A stretch of DNA of 64,000 nucleotides from Doryteuthis pealeii (taxonomy: Eukaryota > Mollusca > Cephalopoda > Myopsida > Loliginidae), in NCBI GenBank assembly GCA_023376005.1, contig CM042157.1, positions 17,078,860 through 17,142,859 on the forward strand. Reading direction: 5' to 3'. The notes under the pieces were generated by a model. It was not told the origin of the DNA. It saw nothing but the letters and a program-made list of their open reading frames with translations, and did no database searches. Of the stretch, positions 42,185 to 54,170 are shown in pieces. Every line of letters begins with the position of its first letter. Positions within the stretch are counted from its first letter, which is position 1. Made by a program: the position numbers and the translations under genes.

Positions 42185-42286
42185 CTTTGTTCAACAATGC
42201 TTCTAAAATAAACAAACATCCACAAATCTTATATATATATATCATTAACACTATATAAGCATATATCAATAACCCACAATACACAA

Positions 42287-42359
<73 letters not shown>

Positions 42360-42411
42360 TATATATTCTGGGTTGTAGATATTTACTTATATAAATAGCA
42401 GTTACGATGTA

Positions 42412-42872
42412 TCTATAATTATACTAAAGCTGAGTGAATCAACTTTTGTTTCCTAAAGGCTTTTTTACTGTTTAGTTTAATGACACGAAAATTATACGAA
42501 ATCCTTCCTTACTTTTAGGATTGAATTATGTTTGAAAAAATCGGTTTTAATTGGTTCTAATTAGTCATAATTTGCGATTAAGTCAAAAACTGAAAAATCA
42601 CTTACTTTACTTTCTGCCTATCACTTTCTTAACCTCTGTGTAAGTCTTGATTATCTCCTCGTTATTTAATATTAGTTTCTCTGGGAGTGTAGAAAGAGAA
42701 AGAGGGATGAGAGAATTTTAAATATATTTCTATGTTAAATTTCAAAAGTAGCAACCCGTAACCTTCTTAGAAAGCTTACTTATTGATTCTAATGTTTGGT
42801 CCGGCCGTATTTATTTAAAAAAATTTTATTCACAGAGCTGAATGGGTTACCCAACGGGTCACGTTTTTTCTA

Positions 42873-42873
<1 letters not shown>
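42412..42873 (+). mobile_element. Hel-2 Helitron-like element
   Basis: Begins A|TCTATAATTATACTAAAGC and ends with hairpin GTTACCC-AAC-GGGTCAC, seven bases and CTAG|T. The 462-bp interior is non-coding. Both termini satisfy Helitron rules, and the 3' end abuts a 54-base (TA)n run. Confidence 0.83.

Positions 42874-42927
<54 letters not shown>
42873..42927. repeat. (TA)n microsatellite
   Basis: Pure TA run at the Helitron-like 3' boundary. Confidence 0.97.
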
Positions 42928-42929
<2 letters not shown>

Positions 42930-43059
42930 AACCCCCGGCTTATCTTCATATTAATAATCATATACAAGGTCTGCTCGGTTCATACTCGGCATCACGAAAG
43001 AATTTCTGCTCCTTTCCTGATAATTAGTCTTCTTATCCCATCTTCAGTCGTATATGGGT

Positions 43060-43462
43060 AATTCCATGTCAAATCATCTAGGCCATGTCACCCACTCCTT
43101 TCAGGTGTAGACTAGGTTAAAGTTAGACAATCCCCCAAATTTGTGCTTCCGATTCGAAAAATTTGCCGAGTTATGTCGATTTTAAAGGCCTAAAAGCTTC
43201 TATAAACCAATTTTTAGGAGTAGGGGAACTCTAGAACACATTTCATAGACAAAAATAGATTACAAAATGTCGCCATTTTTCTCGACCCCCCTCAAATTTT
43301 TTCGAGTTTAAAATCGACATAACTCGGTGAATTTTTCGAATTGGAAGCGAAAATTTGGGGAATTGTCTAATTTTAACCTAGTCTATACCCATACAAAATT
43401 TCAGGAAACTTTAAAGCGGTGGGTGACAATTTTAGTTTTTCCAAATGATTTGACATGGAATT
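43060..43462. mobile_element. Foldback-type MITE, about 130-150-bp arms
   Basis: Ends AATTCCATGTCAAATCAT and ATGATTTGACATGGAATT. The arms continue inward with matching blocks CTAGGTTAAAGTTAGACAAT, CAAATTTGTGCTTCCGATTC and GAGTTATGTCGATTTTAAA and their complements in reverse order. The centre is about 110 bp. No transposase is present. The superfamily is not clear from the ends alone. Confidence 0.9.
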
Positions 43463-43529
43463 TTCCATATGCTTTTCAAATTGACTTCGTGTCCTGGGTA
43501 CATCTGCTGTTAAAGTTCCATTTTTTAGC

Positions 43530-43762
43530 TTTGGGGAGTGTGGAGTACCCCTTCATCGCCATTACTCCCAGGTCTACTCTGACTGTGTAGTCGTACCTGT
43601 TAAGGTCCCATCTATGGGTAATATAGAAAAATTGAATTTTAAAAATGTGTCTATAAAATTGAGTTTTAAAAGAGTCATTAAAAAATCTTTTAATGAATTG
43701 AACCAAACATCTTTGGCAGAAAATAACCCAAGGGTTGAAATACCGTAAATTCCAACCAACCA
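43530..43762 (-). mobile_element. SINE-C variant, 3' part
   Basis: GTGGAGTACCCCTTCATCGC, GTCCCATCTATGGGT and CCGTAAATTCCAACCAACC tail. 5'-truncated. Confidence 0.82.
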
Positions 43763-44260
43763 TCAACGTTGACGTCTTCACTTTATCATAAAGTTTCGCC
43801 AAGCGGTGGCTGATGTCTTGATTAAAATCTTAAAGCTCCAGTCTCGATACTTTTTGATCGTGCCTCGTAAATACAACAATCATTGGACCCTTATTTTATA
43901 GATTCATTAGCTTCATCAACGTCATCAATATTAACATCATCAATGAACTAAGCTCAGTTTAGAGTGGATTACTTCGTCCTATTAGCAAATTACTGATTCC
44001 ATTAATTCATCAAATGAGGTTGACCAACGGGCTTCAATGTTTTGCCCACGATAATGAAGCCCGAACAGTTCGCATTATTGGAAATTATCGAATAGCGTAA
44101 TGTAATTTGAATAAGGTGATTAAAAGTGAATGTTCTGAAACATTCAAGCCGATTCTCAAGAAAAATTAAAAACAGTGAAGAATACTAATAATTCATTTAG
44201 GGGAATAATCTGCAGACCAGAATAAAGACCGTTGTCTGAAGGACAGAATTGGTTTGGTTT
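43763..44260. other. AT-rich DNA, no gene
   Basis: No repeat member or gene is recognised. Confidence 0.55.
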
Positions 44261-44340
44261 GGTTTGGTGTGTTTTACGGCATATCAATCTCAGTGGGTCA
44301 TTTAATGCCTACAAAGTTTTGAAATAAAGTCATTCTTAAT

Positions 44341-44342
<2 letters not shown>
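44258..44342 (+). mobile_element. SINE-C 3'-end fragment ending in (TA)n
   Basis: GGTTTGGTTTGGTGTGTTTT, ACGGCATATCAATCTCAGTG and TCATTCTTAATGG, then it is cut by a (TA)n run at 44342-44385. Confidence 0.85.
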
Positions 44343-44386
<44 letters not shown>

Positions 44387-44403
44387 AAAAGGATTGGAAT
44401 GAA

Positions 44404-44679
44404 TCCGACAAAATGTGGTAGAGATGTGAGGAACAAAAAACAAATATATTTCACTAGAGCTTTGAGCTCGGCATCATCAGTCGTTTTAATGAATTATCAG
44501 GTTATCATACAAGTGTTTTATAGAAGGGGTCTCTTCCCACCATACTAATCTTTCTATAAAATACTTGTATGATAACCTGATAATTCATTAAAACGACTGA
44601 TGATGCCGAGCTCAAAGCTCTAGCGTAATATATCCTACACACTTTTGTCTGAGTTTTGTTCTTTTGTTCCTCACATCTT

Positions 44680-44690
<11 letters not shown>
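44404..44690. mobile_element. Inverted-repeat element with degenerate hammerhead arms
   Basis: The left arm (about 44424-44527) and right arm (about 44556-44682) are reverse complements around a 28-base centre, with a 24-base extra segment near the right end. Each arm has CTGATGATGCCGAGCTCAAA, which has the CUGAUGA core but no GAAA, so it looks decayed. Flanked by (TA)n on both sides. Confidence 0.85.
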
Positions 44691-44724
<34 letters not shown>

Positions 44725-44739
44725 AGAAATGGACATAAA

Positions 44740-44780
44740 GTAACCTACTCGAGTTTCATCATCTGAATCGTCAGGGTTAC
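44740..44780 (-). ncRNA. Hammerhead-ribozyme-like motif, left arm
   Basis: Minus-strand mirror of 45001-45041 with the same sequence. Helix I GUAACC/GGUUAC, core CUGACGA, GAAA, helix III ACU-CG-AGU, cleavage site UA. Confidence 0.6.
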
Positions 44781-45000
44781 ATCCGCTGAATTAATCGAGT
44801 TTTCGATTAATATCAGTTGGTACCACGTATGTCTGTTGAAACGGGTCTTATCTTTTATAGATGAACGCGTGTTTATGGATTCAAAACTCATCGTGAACCG
44901 TTTTTGTTTATTGGATTCAAAAATGTGAATTAATTTGTGGGAATTACTTTTTCAATTACTATTTAATGAAAGGTAGATTACTTCGATTAATTCAGCGGAT

Positions 45001-45041
45001 GTAACCCTGACGATTCAGATGATGAAACTCGAGTAGGTTAC
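45001..45041 (+). ncRNA. Hammerhead-ribozyme-like motif, right arm
   Basis: Helix I GUAACC (45001-45006) pairs perfectly with GGUUAC (45036-45041). Core CUGACGA (45007-45013), a ten-base segment with only two clear helix II pairs, GAAA (45024-45027), helix III ACU-CG-AGU and UA (45034-45035). The CUCGAG palindrome in helix III would favour a dimeric form, as known for hammerheads with very short helix III. Confidence 0.6.
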
Positions 45042-45185
45042 TTTATATCCATTTTTTAAATAAATTTTGCTCTACATTGTATTGAGCACTTTGTATTTGT
45101 TTTTTCACGGTCTTAACCCCTGGATACTGTGCGCTCCCAACGATCGTACCCGTACCTACCGGTAAGCCACTACTCATACATCAAC

Positions 45186-45186
<1 letters not shown>

Positions 45187-45221
<35 letters not shown>
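45187..45221. repeat. (TA)n microsatellite
   Basis: Pure TA run. Confidence 0.95.
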
Positions 45222-45223
<2 letters not shown>

Positions 45224-46108
45224 CACTTGTAATAACAATATTCACACAGCAACATTTCCCCTGGAACTAGATTCCTTACGACGGCATTTTAGAATAATGG
45301 AAAATGATGTTGATCGCTCGAATAATTGGTAGTCATAGACACTTGGAGAAGAATCACTGCCACCATCATTCAATGTAACTTTATTTGGAGAGTCTTGGTA
45401 ATTTGAATTATCAAAGTGGATAATAAGATTTGTATTTTGCTAGGCACTTACAGAGCTTCAATGTTTCTCAACAGACGGAAATGATGAGAATATATTATTA
45501 CTATACACAAATACTACCGCTACTGTAATGGCTGCCATTGAGTTGATAGGGAGAATGTGTTGCAAGTAAAATTATCTGAAATGAACTTAATTGTTATTAA
45601 GAACACATTTTATGATTTTTGTGTTAAAGCATGCAGTTGTATTGTTTTCGAAATGATTCTAAAGATTTGTATATTTCGCACGGGCACATTCAAAATGGCT
45701 ACCGTCTTTTTCAAAGTGAAAGTCAGTTGGCTAAATTCCTAGCATAAATTATCTGAAATGAACTTAATTGTTATTAAGAACACATTTTATGATATTTTTG
45801 TGATAAAACATGCAGTTGTATTGTTTTCGACACGAAAATATAAATCAAGCATTTTTTTTAATAGATTTTATCTTTTACAACTGAAAAAAAAAGAAAAAGA
45901 AATTAAATTAGAGAACAAAGCGGAAAAAACAACAAAAAAAAAAGAAAGGAAAAAGAAAAGAAAAAACAAAACAAAGCAAAAGCTAAGTATATAAATTTTT
46001 CTATTGGCGGTTTTTATTTTGAATTTGACATGGCTACAATCTTGCAACATTGACCGGATGTCAAACAGACAATATTGGATACATTCGTTTTCAACAGACA
46101 TTCAAAAA
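45222..46108. other. AT-rich DNA with a 100-bp tandem duplication
   Basis: AATTATCTGAAATGAACTTA and the following 80 bases at 45569-45655 recur at 45747-45833 with small changes (a roughly 178-bp period, 2 copies). An A-rich stretch lies at 45885-45985. No gene. Confidence 0.65.
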
Positions 46109-46111
46109 AAA

Positions 46112-46359
46112 GAAATTACAGTTATTCGCCCATTTCATTCATAACATGCAGAAAAAAGAAAGAAGGAGAAGAAGAAAGAGAGAAAAAAAAGGAGAGGAAA
46201 AGGAAATAAGAAGAGAAATTATAACCACACAAATAAAAACGTAAGCACGTCCATTTCTGATACGAATCTCTGATGATGAAGTTCATGCTTCGAAATCGAT
46301 AAGACAAAAATAACATCTTTTTGTTTTTATTTTTCATACGCATTGTATTTGCCTTCAAA
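46112..46359 (+). repeat. Dispersed repeat R7, copy 2
   Basis: Matches 31231-31460 with an extra segment at about 46143-46168. Contains the same degenerate CTGATGATGAAG...CTTCGAAATCG motif. Confidence 0.85.
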
Positions 46360-46459
46360 TTACAAATATATTATAAATCAAGTACGGTTTTATTTATTAG
46401 ATTAGAAACACACGAATAACATAAATTCCTTCTTGGGTGTGTATTTACCCAATCATTAA

Positions 46460-46618
46460 ACGGCATCTGGTGGTGATGCTTCGGTCCTGGAACTCTGGCA
46501 GCCCTGTCGGCTGGGGATTTAGAATATAACGACCGCACCTGGATTAGCACCCCTGGATTAGCACCAGCGAAAAGAAGATAGACTCCCTCGGTGTTCGGCA
46601 GATACCGATAATTGGCAT
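46460..46618. mobile_element. SINE-C-long and SINE-A remnants
   Basis: CCTGTCGGCTGGGGATTTAG and CGACCGCACCTGG are SINE-C-long. AGATAGACTCCCTCGGTG and CAGATACCGATAATTGG at 46573-46616 are a decayed SINE-A 3' part that ends exactly where the segmental duplication begins. Confidence 0.65.
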
Positions 46619-46975
46619 ATCCTGAGAATTTCGAATTTTTACTAGACGACAGAATGGCAGGAATGCCTGGCATTTTTTGATTTATGTGTAGTTCCCAAGG
46701 AATGCTGGGAAGAAGCAACAGAGAAATGTCACTTTTTATTTCGACTTCTGAATCACGTCATAGCATATTAATCCTGTGAGATGCGGAATTCGGATCTGTG
46801 GCGTGATGCATTGGAATGTGGTTGTAGACTTTGCGTTGTGGCTTACAATGGATTAACGTCCTCTGTCTACCTGGGAGGAACGTGCGGGCAGGGGGCGGGG
46901 GTAGAGAAAGGAAGATAAGTAAACAGACATAAAAGCATATGTGTGAGAGTATCTGGATCATTAGAGGCAGAGGAA

Positions 46976-47017
<42 letters not shown>

Positions 47018-47029
47018 AGAAAGGCAGAA

Positions 47030-47070
<41 letters not shown>

Positions 47071-47140
47071 AGGAAGGGAGAAATAGAAAGGAAACAGATT
47101 ATTAGATGGAGGCAAGATAAAGTTCTAAATAAAAAGATGA

Positions 47141-47198
<58 letters not shown>

Positions 47199-47305
47199 GG
47201 TACGCGGAAGATATGCTTAGTTTAATCAATATCTTACTTGATATAATAAAATGTAGGAAATATGAAAGTAAAGTGAATTAGACACAACCATGAATGTAAG
47301 TAAAG

Positions 47306-47359
<54 letters not shown>

Positions 47360-47414
47360 GAGAGTAAGTAAACAAACAATGTGTTTACTTGTTATGGCTT
47401 GTAGCCGACAATTT

Positions 47415-47543
47415 TTGGAGGATATGTGCTTAATTGAAGTCATACCTAATTTTGAAAAATTAATTAGTTATGCCAGCCTAATTCATTAATTATCAACTAA
47501 TTAATTTTAAAAATTAGGTATAACTTCAATTAAGCACATATGC

Positions 47544-47548
<5 letters not shown>
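47415..47548. repeat. Inverted repeat, second copy
   Basis: Same structure as 764-897, with a few substitutions between the copies. Confidence 0.85.
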
Positions 47549-47588
<40 letters not shown>

Positions 47589-47589
47589 T

Positions 47590-48232
47590 ATTTTTTTCCT
47601 TTTTATTATTCCTTTTTTCATTTTCTGTTTTCATTTTTGTTTTTTCCCTTCTTTTCTTTTTCGTTGTTTTAGTTAAGTTTTTTTTTTTTTTACCTTTGTT
47701 TTTCCCTTTTTTTACTGTTTCTTTTCTACTTTTTTATTGTTCTTTTTTTTTTCCTTTTTCAATTTTTCTTTCTTTTCTTCTTTTCCAGCTTTGGTTTTTC
47801 GTGTTTTTTCCTTCTTTTTCCTTTTTCTAGTTCCTTTTTTTTTTTTCTTCTTTTTCCATTTTTTCCCTTTTCCTTTCAATTTCATTTCCGTTCCATTTTA
47901 ATTTTGATTTTCCTTTTTCTTTTGTTTCTTGTAAATTTTTTCTTTTCTATTTTTCTTTTCCATCTTTTTTCGCTTTTTTTCTCTCTTTTCTTTTCCGTTT
48001 TTGTCATTTCTTCTTTCTTTCCTTTTTCCACATTCCCTTTTTTTTATCTTTCATTTTTCTTTCCTTTTCATTTTTGCTTTTTTCCCCATTTTCCATTTTT
48101 TCTTTTTTAATTTTTTCTTTTTTATATTTTTCCAATTTTTTTCCTTTTTTCTTTTTCATTTTTCCTCTTCTTTGTTTCTCCTTCTTTATCATTTTTCCTT
48201 TTCCTTATTTTAAATTTCCATTTTCTTTTTTC
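47590..48232 (+). repeat. T/C-rich tract, second copy
   Basis: Counterpart of 944-1625, with several deletions. Frames across it are Phe/Ser-rich artefacts. Confidence 0.9.
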
Positions 48233-48964
48233 GGACCAAGTAACCAATAAGCACCCCGAATCATCAACTTAATGAAAGGTTCATATTTTAACTCATCACC
48301 GGTAACGTCCGCTTCCAAATTTTTGTAAACAAATGATTTTAATCTGAAGTTTACGAGATGTTTAACTCACAATAAATTAAATAAATAGATGCTTGGTACA
48401 CGTTATCAAATTAAAATTCAATAGCAATTTTTTTTTAAATAAATACTTTTTAATCAAAATTTATGAATATTTTTTCAACACTTACGATGATTTAAAAAAA
48501 GACGAAATATGTTTCTATACTAAAATAGTTTTTACTTAATCAGAAGAGAAATGCAATTATGTTTATCTAAAAAAAATATTGTTTTTTATCGACAAAATAT
48601 TTTTATGCTTATTTAAATAAAAGTATGTTGTTCAGAAAATAGTATCACACAATTTGTAAATTTTTTTTTGTCAGATACAATATAATTGCAAAAATCGTCT
48701 GTTTGTTTATTTTCAAAATTATAATTTCAAAGCGAAACTTACCGGTGATGAGTTAAAATATGAACATTTCATTAAGTTGATGATTTGGGGTGCTTATTGG
48801 TTACTTGGTCCCTTTTTTCTTTTACGTTTTACGCTTTTTTCTTTTTTTCTTCTATTTATTTTTCTTTCTTCTTCATTTTCCTCTAATTTTTCTTTTTCCT
48901 TTTAAATTTTTTCCCCTTTTTCATTTTTCATTTTTTCCTTTTTCTTACCGTTTTTTTCTTTTTT

Positions 48965-49012
<48 letters not shown>

Positions 49013-49085
49013 AAGTTTTAACGTCGATTTCACCATTTATAATGAATTTACAGGACATTAGGATGTAAATGTTTTGTATGAACAT

Positions 49086-49135
<50 letters not shown>

Positions 49136-49361
49136 TTACAGTGTGTACAGAAATTTTCACCAAGTTTTCATCAAGTTTGACCATAAAGATCTTTGAATCT
49201 GAAGATATTTATGGTGAAACTCGAGTAGGTTATTTCTGTACACACTGTAATACTAAATCCGCTCTACTAAAATATTGAGCACTTTATATTTGTTATAACA
49301 CTGACTTATCAGATTAATACTTCTATCAACCAAATATTTTTACCGGTAAGTCATTCACTTT

Positions 49362-49419
<58 letters not shown>

Positions 49420-49492
49420 TAAACATGGCCGTCCCACTAGCAGTATGCACTAATGAAGTGATCCGATTTCTATAGTTGGAAGGACTGCAGGA

Positions 49493-50280
49493 ATAAAATT
49501 CAGGCACGCTCTTCTGAAGTAGTGTTGATAAATATTCTGAACTTATACAATTATTAATAATTGAATTTACTGTCTTTTGGAATTTTTTTTTTTTTTTAAT
49601 ACTTGTTTACTATTTAAGCATTTGTTTTAAAATTATGAAATTATTAATATTTTATCTTCCTTAAATTAAATCTATTGTCCAAATATTGGATCGATAGTCC
49701 TCCCACCCTCTGTATATGGGGCTCAATCGGATAAATCTTTATTCTAAAATAATGTCATAAGCCGGAATACAGTATGCAAATTTCCAAATTTGCACTCATC
49801 TATACATCTACGAATATTAATTAAATCCAGTATATTTCTTTAATTTGCATATTAAGGCTAACGGGCTAATGAGATTTGCTCAAAATTTGGCAATTAATTT
49901 GTACACTAACACAAGACAGTCATTCTTTGCATACTGATATACATGCATATTATTATTATAGATAGATTTAATATTTTCACTGCTTGTGCTTAAGTCTTTG
50001 TTCACAGTACTGTTTAAAACATCACTTAAGAGCAGTTTAATGAAAGTATTTCATTTTTTATCTTGTTTTTTTCAAGAATCAAAATTAGTCTCATCGCGGT
50101 TTTTTTATTTAAGCAACCGTGAGTAAAATGTTATTGTATCATTTGCAGCTTGCTAAAAGTGAGAAAGAGTTTTTATTTCCAATGTTTTCTTTTAACCCAA
50201 GGCATTAAGAATTTGTCTTTTTTATGGACTAAATCTTCCCTCTAATTGACATGCCAGAACTATTTAATCCATTGTTAGTA
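49493..50280. other. AT-rich DNA, repeat-poor
   Basis: From here to about 58.8 kb none of the SINE, Helitron-like or (TA)n families that fill the rest of the window is visible. No gene is supported. Confidence 0.6.
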
Positions 50281-53200
50281 GAAAGCAAGTCTTCATTTTA
50301 GATATTACTTAGAAAGAAAAAACAACTTCACCTCTCCTCGTCTACTACATCTGTTATTCTCACCATTGGTCTTCTTCTCTTTGACAACCACTCAATCAAC
50401 ACATGCAACATATTATTCTGTTTCATCAAAACAAAATCTTTATACGCAACCTAGTAAGAATGCCGTTTTATATACATCGCGTAACTACCCCCTTCTACAT
50501 ATCACTTGCTGTAACAGTTTGCCAATTAACTACACTTCAATCTTTTGGCAATGTCAGCACACTAAATTTACATAATACTATCAATTCATTTTAACCATGA
50601 TGTCCAATCAGCCCCTTTATTCCAACTGGAATGACACAATTTGACTACTCGACTTTACACTATTCCTTTATCACACTCTCGACAATATAGAGTTGATTTA
50701 TTGTTCAAATATATTCACACCTCATACTCTCATTCATCTTCTTCCTCTATTTCGCTCGGAATATACACATTCCAATTTTCTTGTTCCGTTCCAGTAGATC
50801 GCGACCAATTGATAATTCTTAAAATGTTCAATATACTCTCTCAAGCAATACCTCGCATTTATTTTAAAATTCTAAACATAGTCTTTAAGTTTATGTTGTG
50901 TTCCCTTAATTAAATATTCCTATAGCATTAACTTCCCATTAATATTACAATTTTGTAGAAGAAATATTTGATTCTATTTGTTTTTCAAAAAGTTCATATT
51001 ATGCTGCTGATAACAAAAAAATTAAATGCCTAATTCTAAACCGTTTCCTCCTCCTATACTTAAAATCATACCAAATTAAAATTATAGAAACGAAAGCCAC
51101 ACACACTCGATCTGTCATTGATTTTCGCCTATCACTTACCACATACACTCTATCATTCGCACAACCTTAACTTTATACATTGCTAATGCAGAATACTGTG
51201 GCCTAAACATTTAACATCATGTTTTTCACAATGTCCTTGTGCAAAAAAAACCACTTCTCCACACTTATGTACTCTACTACAAAACATTCTCTCATCACCC
51301 TGAAATTGAAAAAAGATATCCTTTGATGTTTTTTACGCCTGCATTCTATCGGCACTTTTTGAAAATAATGTACGCTCTACCATCAATCAACATGGATCAT
51401 TGTTAAGCCACTTATACATATCCTATTTACAGCACTGTATTTCATTATCTCTGACTTATCATCACGCGATCACTACCCTTCTAATAAATGTTACTCCCTG
51501 TAACCTACCCCTTCTACACATACGATACCATCCTTAAATGAAATTTGATTTATAATTTCACACCACCAGATATCAACCTCGCTAGATTCCTTCAGATCCT
51601 GTTAGCAAACAACAAACCAAACTTTATACTCCAATGATAGAAACTAGAATCTACACTTCATGTACATATCCTTGCTATCAGATACTCATTTACTGCTGAA
51701 TTATTTCCATCATGGCTATTATTTGCCATTTATGGTTACTCCACAACAACTACAAATTGTGTTCTTTTTAATTTAAAAAAAAAGTATTTTTTACATCTGT
51801 CTGTCATCACCGACCACTTTCCTAAGGTATTAAGAATCCTTCTAAACACGAAAACTGCTAACAACCACTTAACTGCTGTCTCCGCTATTCCTCTTTTCTC
51901 TTTCAACTTCTCTTTCTGCTTCATCACCAGCAACCATTAAAAATTATTTTTTAAATATCTTAATTTTTTTTCCCTGTCTTAACTCTTTCAGAATCTCTTT
52001 TCTGCCTTTTATAGATGTGTTATTCATTAACTCATCTTCGTCTCCTAACTCGCCTCCTTTCACAACACACAAAACCTGAGAGGTCCTTCTCATGTAGAAT
52101 TTGCAACAATATTTGTTGAATCAGTCATAAAATATATAGTTCATTTTTGAATATTCTTTGTAATTGAAGATTTCTTATAATATTTCTATAAAAATTTTCT
52201 AGCAGATTAAGTAATCTCTTAGCTTAAGGAATAAATTAAATTATTGCAGACTTTTCTTTATATGTTGGTCAAAAGTGTATACATTATTTTTTTCATTTCT
52301 GATTGAATTTTGTTTTATTTTTATAATTTTACACAACTGTGCTTCTTTCTACAAACACAAATACCCTTAATCTACTTAGGGATTTCTGTTTAATTCTTCC
52401 TGATCTCTATCGTGATCTTTGCTCTGATTTATGATTCTTCCCAATATACCCACACCTACCTCCTTAATTCCCTGACGCCAACAAACTCCAACACCACCAC
52501 CTCTTCTATATTCCCTTTATCGTCTTTTTACATTATTTGTTCACTTTAATCGCTTCATCCTACAAACCTTGTAGACATCAGTTTTCTCTCCCATTCTCCT
52601 TACCTCTTCTCTTAAATTCATCAGACTCTCCACTCTCACTTCTCCGTGTATTCTGCGACCACCTTCGACCATTCCGCCCGTCCTCGTTCCTCCCTCCTCC
52701 ATCTCGTTTTTACTCTCCTGCCCCATTCCCACCCCTTCTCACCCCCCCTTACGTGTGACTCCATACCCACACCCACAACCAAACACTTAGGTACTCCTCA
52801 CAGCCTCAACTCTGCACCGCAAGAATTCTCTGCCCTCATACCCTCCTATACACACACCTGCCCGCACACTCCCCCACCTCCCCCCCACCACCCCCTCCAC
52901 ACCGCACAACGCACACAATAATTAAGGCCATCCACGCTCGCTCGCCGCTCCACGAAGTAATGCATTTTAAAGTGCCTCTTTTCCAATTCCATACGAACCT
53001 CTAATATACCCGCTTCACTACCACCACCCCCCCCAATCACTAGATACATAATACAGCTTTCTACTAACCCCCCAAAACCGCACCCCCCCCCTCTGCACAA
53101 TCAATTCCCTCCCCCCCCCTTCCTCTAAATAAAACCACCAGCCAACCCAGTGACAACTCCTTCCGCACACCTTTAACCGACACCACCCCCCCAACTCTTC

Positions 53201-54170
53201 TAATCGCAACCTTCAATGAGTCCTACCGAAACCCAGGAAGTGATCTACTCTTTCACCACATCTCGATCTACTTCAACCCTAACTCAAAGTTCCCCCCACC
53301 TTAAGTTGTCGACAAAAAGTTATCGATTTCCCCTCACACACTACTACCCACACACCGCACACATCTCACCTCACCCACGCACACCTACCACAACCAACCA
53401 CAAAAACACAGACATCCACAACAATCTCTTCAACAACGCGCCCAAGAGTCCACCGCACTTCTTCCTCTCCTATTTACGAACAATCCTCCGCACCACACCC
53501 CTTCCATTGCACCTCACACCACCCACACAGCACGACAACCCTCTTGCCACACCCCCCCCCCAACATCACACATCCCCAACCCGCCAACATAATTCACCCT
53601 TCCGCTCCATGTCGCTCCCGTCCTCCATCTAAACAGCCCTCCATTCGAAACTGCTCACTCTCACGCACTCATTGTCGGCCCACCCCACCCCACTACCCCA
53701 ACCTCCCTCACAAACACACATGCGCTCTTCAGCCTTCCTTATCTCAACCTCAATCATTCCCCTCCTCTCCTCTCTCCCTCTCCTCATCTCTCCTTCTATC
53801 CTTTCATCTTTTCCTTCTTCTCTCTTTATTGCATCTAACTCACTCGCTCAATACCTCGACGCTACATATTTCCCAACACACGAGCAATACTCCTCGGTTT
53901 CAGACAATCATCAATCTCCGCCCCCCAAGCAACCCACCCCTCCCCCTCACCTCGCGCTGAGCAAATCACTCTCTGCATTTTCAACCCTTTCCCCTACTGT
54001 TTGCACAACACGAAACAGAAAAGAACGCACGCCACACCAACCACACTCGCTCTTCACCGCCTCCACCACCTCAATCAACCTCTCACCCTCGCCTAGTCGC
54101 TTTCTTCACAACTCGCCTCCATGTCAGCCTGTGTGTTGCTGTTGCGTCCATCACACACTACCCATAACAA
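50281..54170 (+). other. G-poor strand-asymmetric region becoming C-rich
   Basis: On the plus strand G is scarce throughout. The first part (to about 52440) is A/T/C-rich. From about 52440 to 54150 it becomes dominated by C with A and T, with many CACC, CTCC and CCCC strings. Open frames here (for example 53216-53632, 53544-53960, 53672-54184) are Pro/Ser/Thr/His-rich in overlapping frames, which is what this composition gives; none has a domain. It could be a decayed satellite or a transcribed non-coding region. Confidence 0.6.

Larger units (their letters stand above)
44721..45060. mobile_element. Inverted-repeat element with paired hammerhead motifs
   Basis: Arms 44721-44797 and 44983-45060 are reverse complements (TAAAGTAACCTACTCGAGTT and its complement), with about 185 bp between. 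A (TA)n run adjoins the left end and the tail GCTCTACATTGTATTGAGC follows the right end. A hammerhead motif sits in each arm on opposite strands. Confidence 0.88.
46619..49492 (+). repeat. 2.87-kb segmental duplication, copy 2
   Basis: Direct copy of 1-2870. It keeps the order of the (TA)n arrays, the inverted repeat (47415-47548), the T/C tract (about 47590-48230), the AT-rich section, the second T-rich tract (about 48808-48967), the 23-bp inverted repeat (about 49132-49255) and the final (TA)n run (49364-49412). The left junction is at SINE remnants and the right junction at AGGACTGCAGGA. Confidence 0.93.

Noticed and set aside
44556..44690. A hammerhead in the arms of the 44.4-kb element
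   Set aside because: CUGAUGA is present, but no GAAA occurs at the needed position and no helix III can be drawn; kept only as a degenerate relative.
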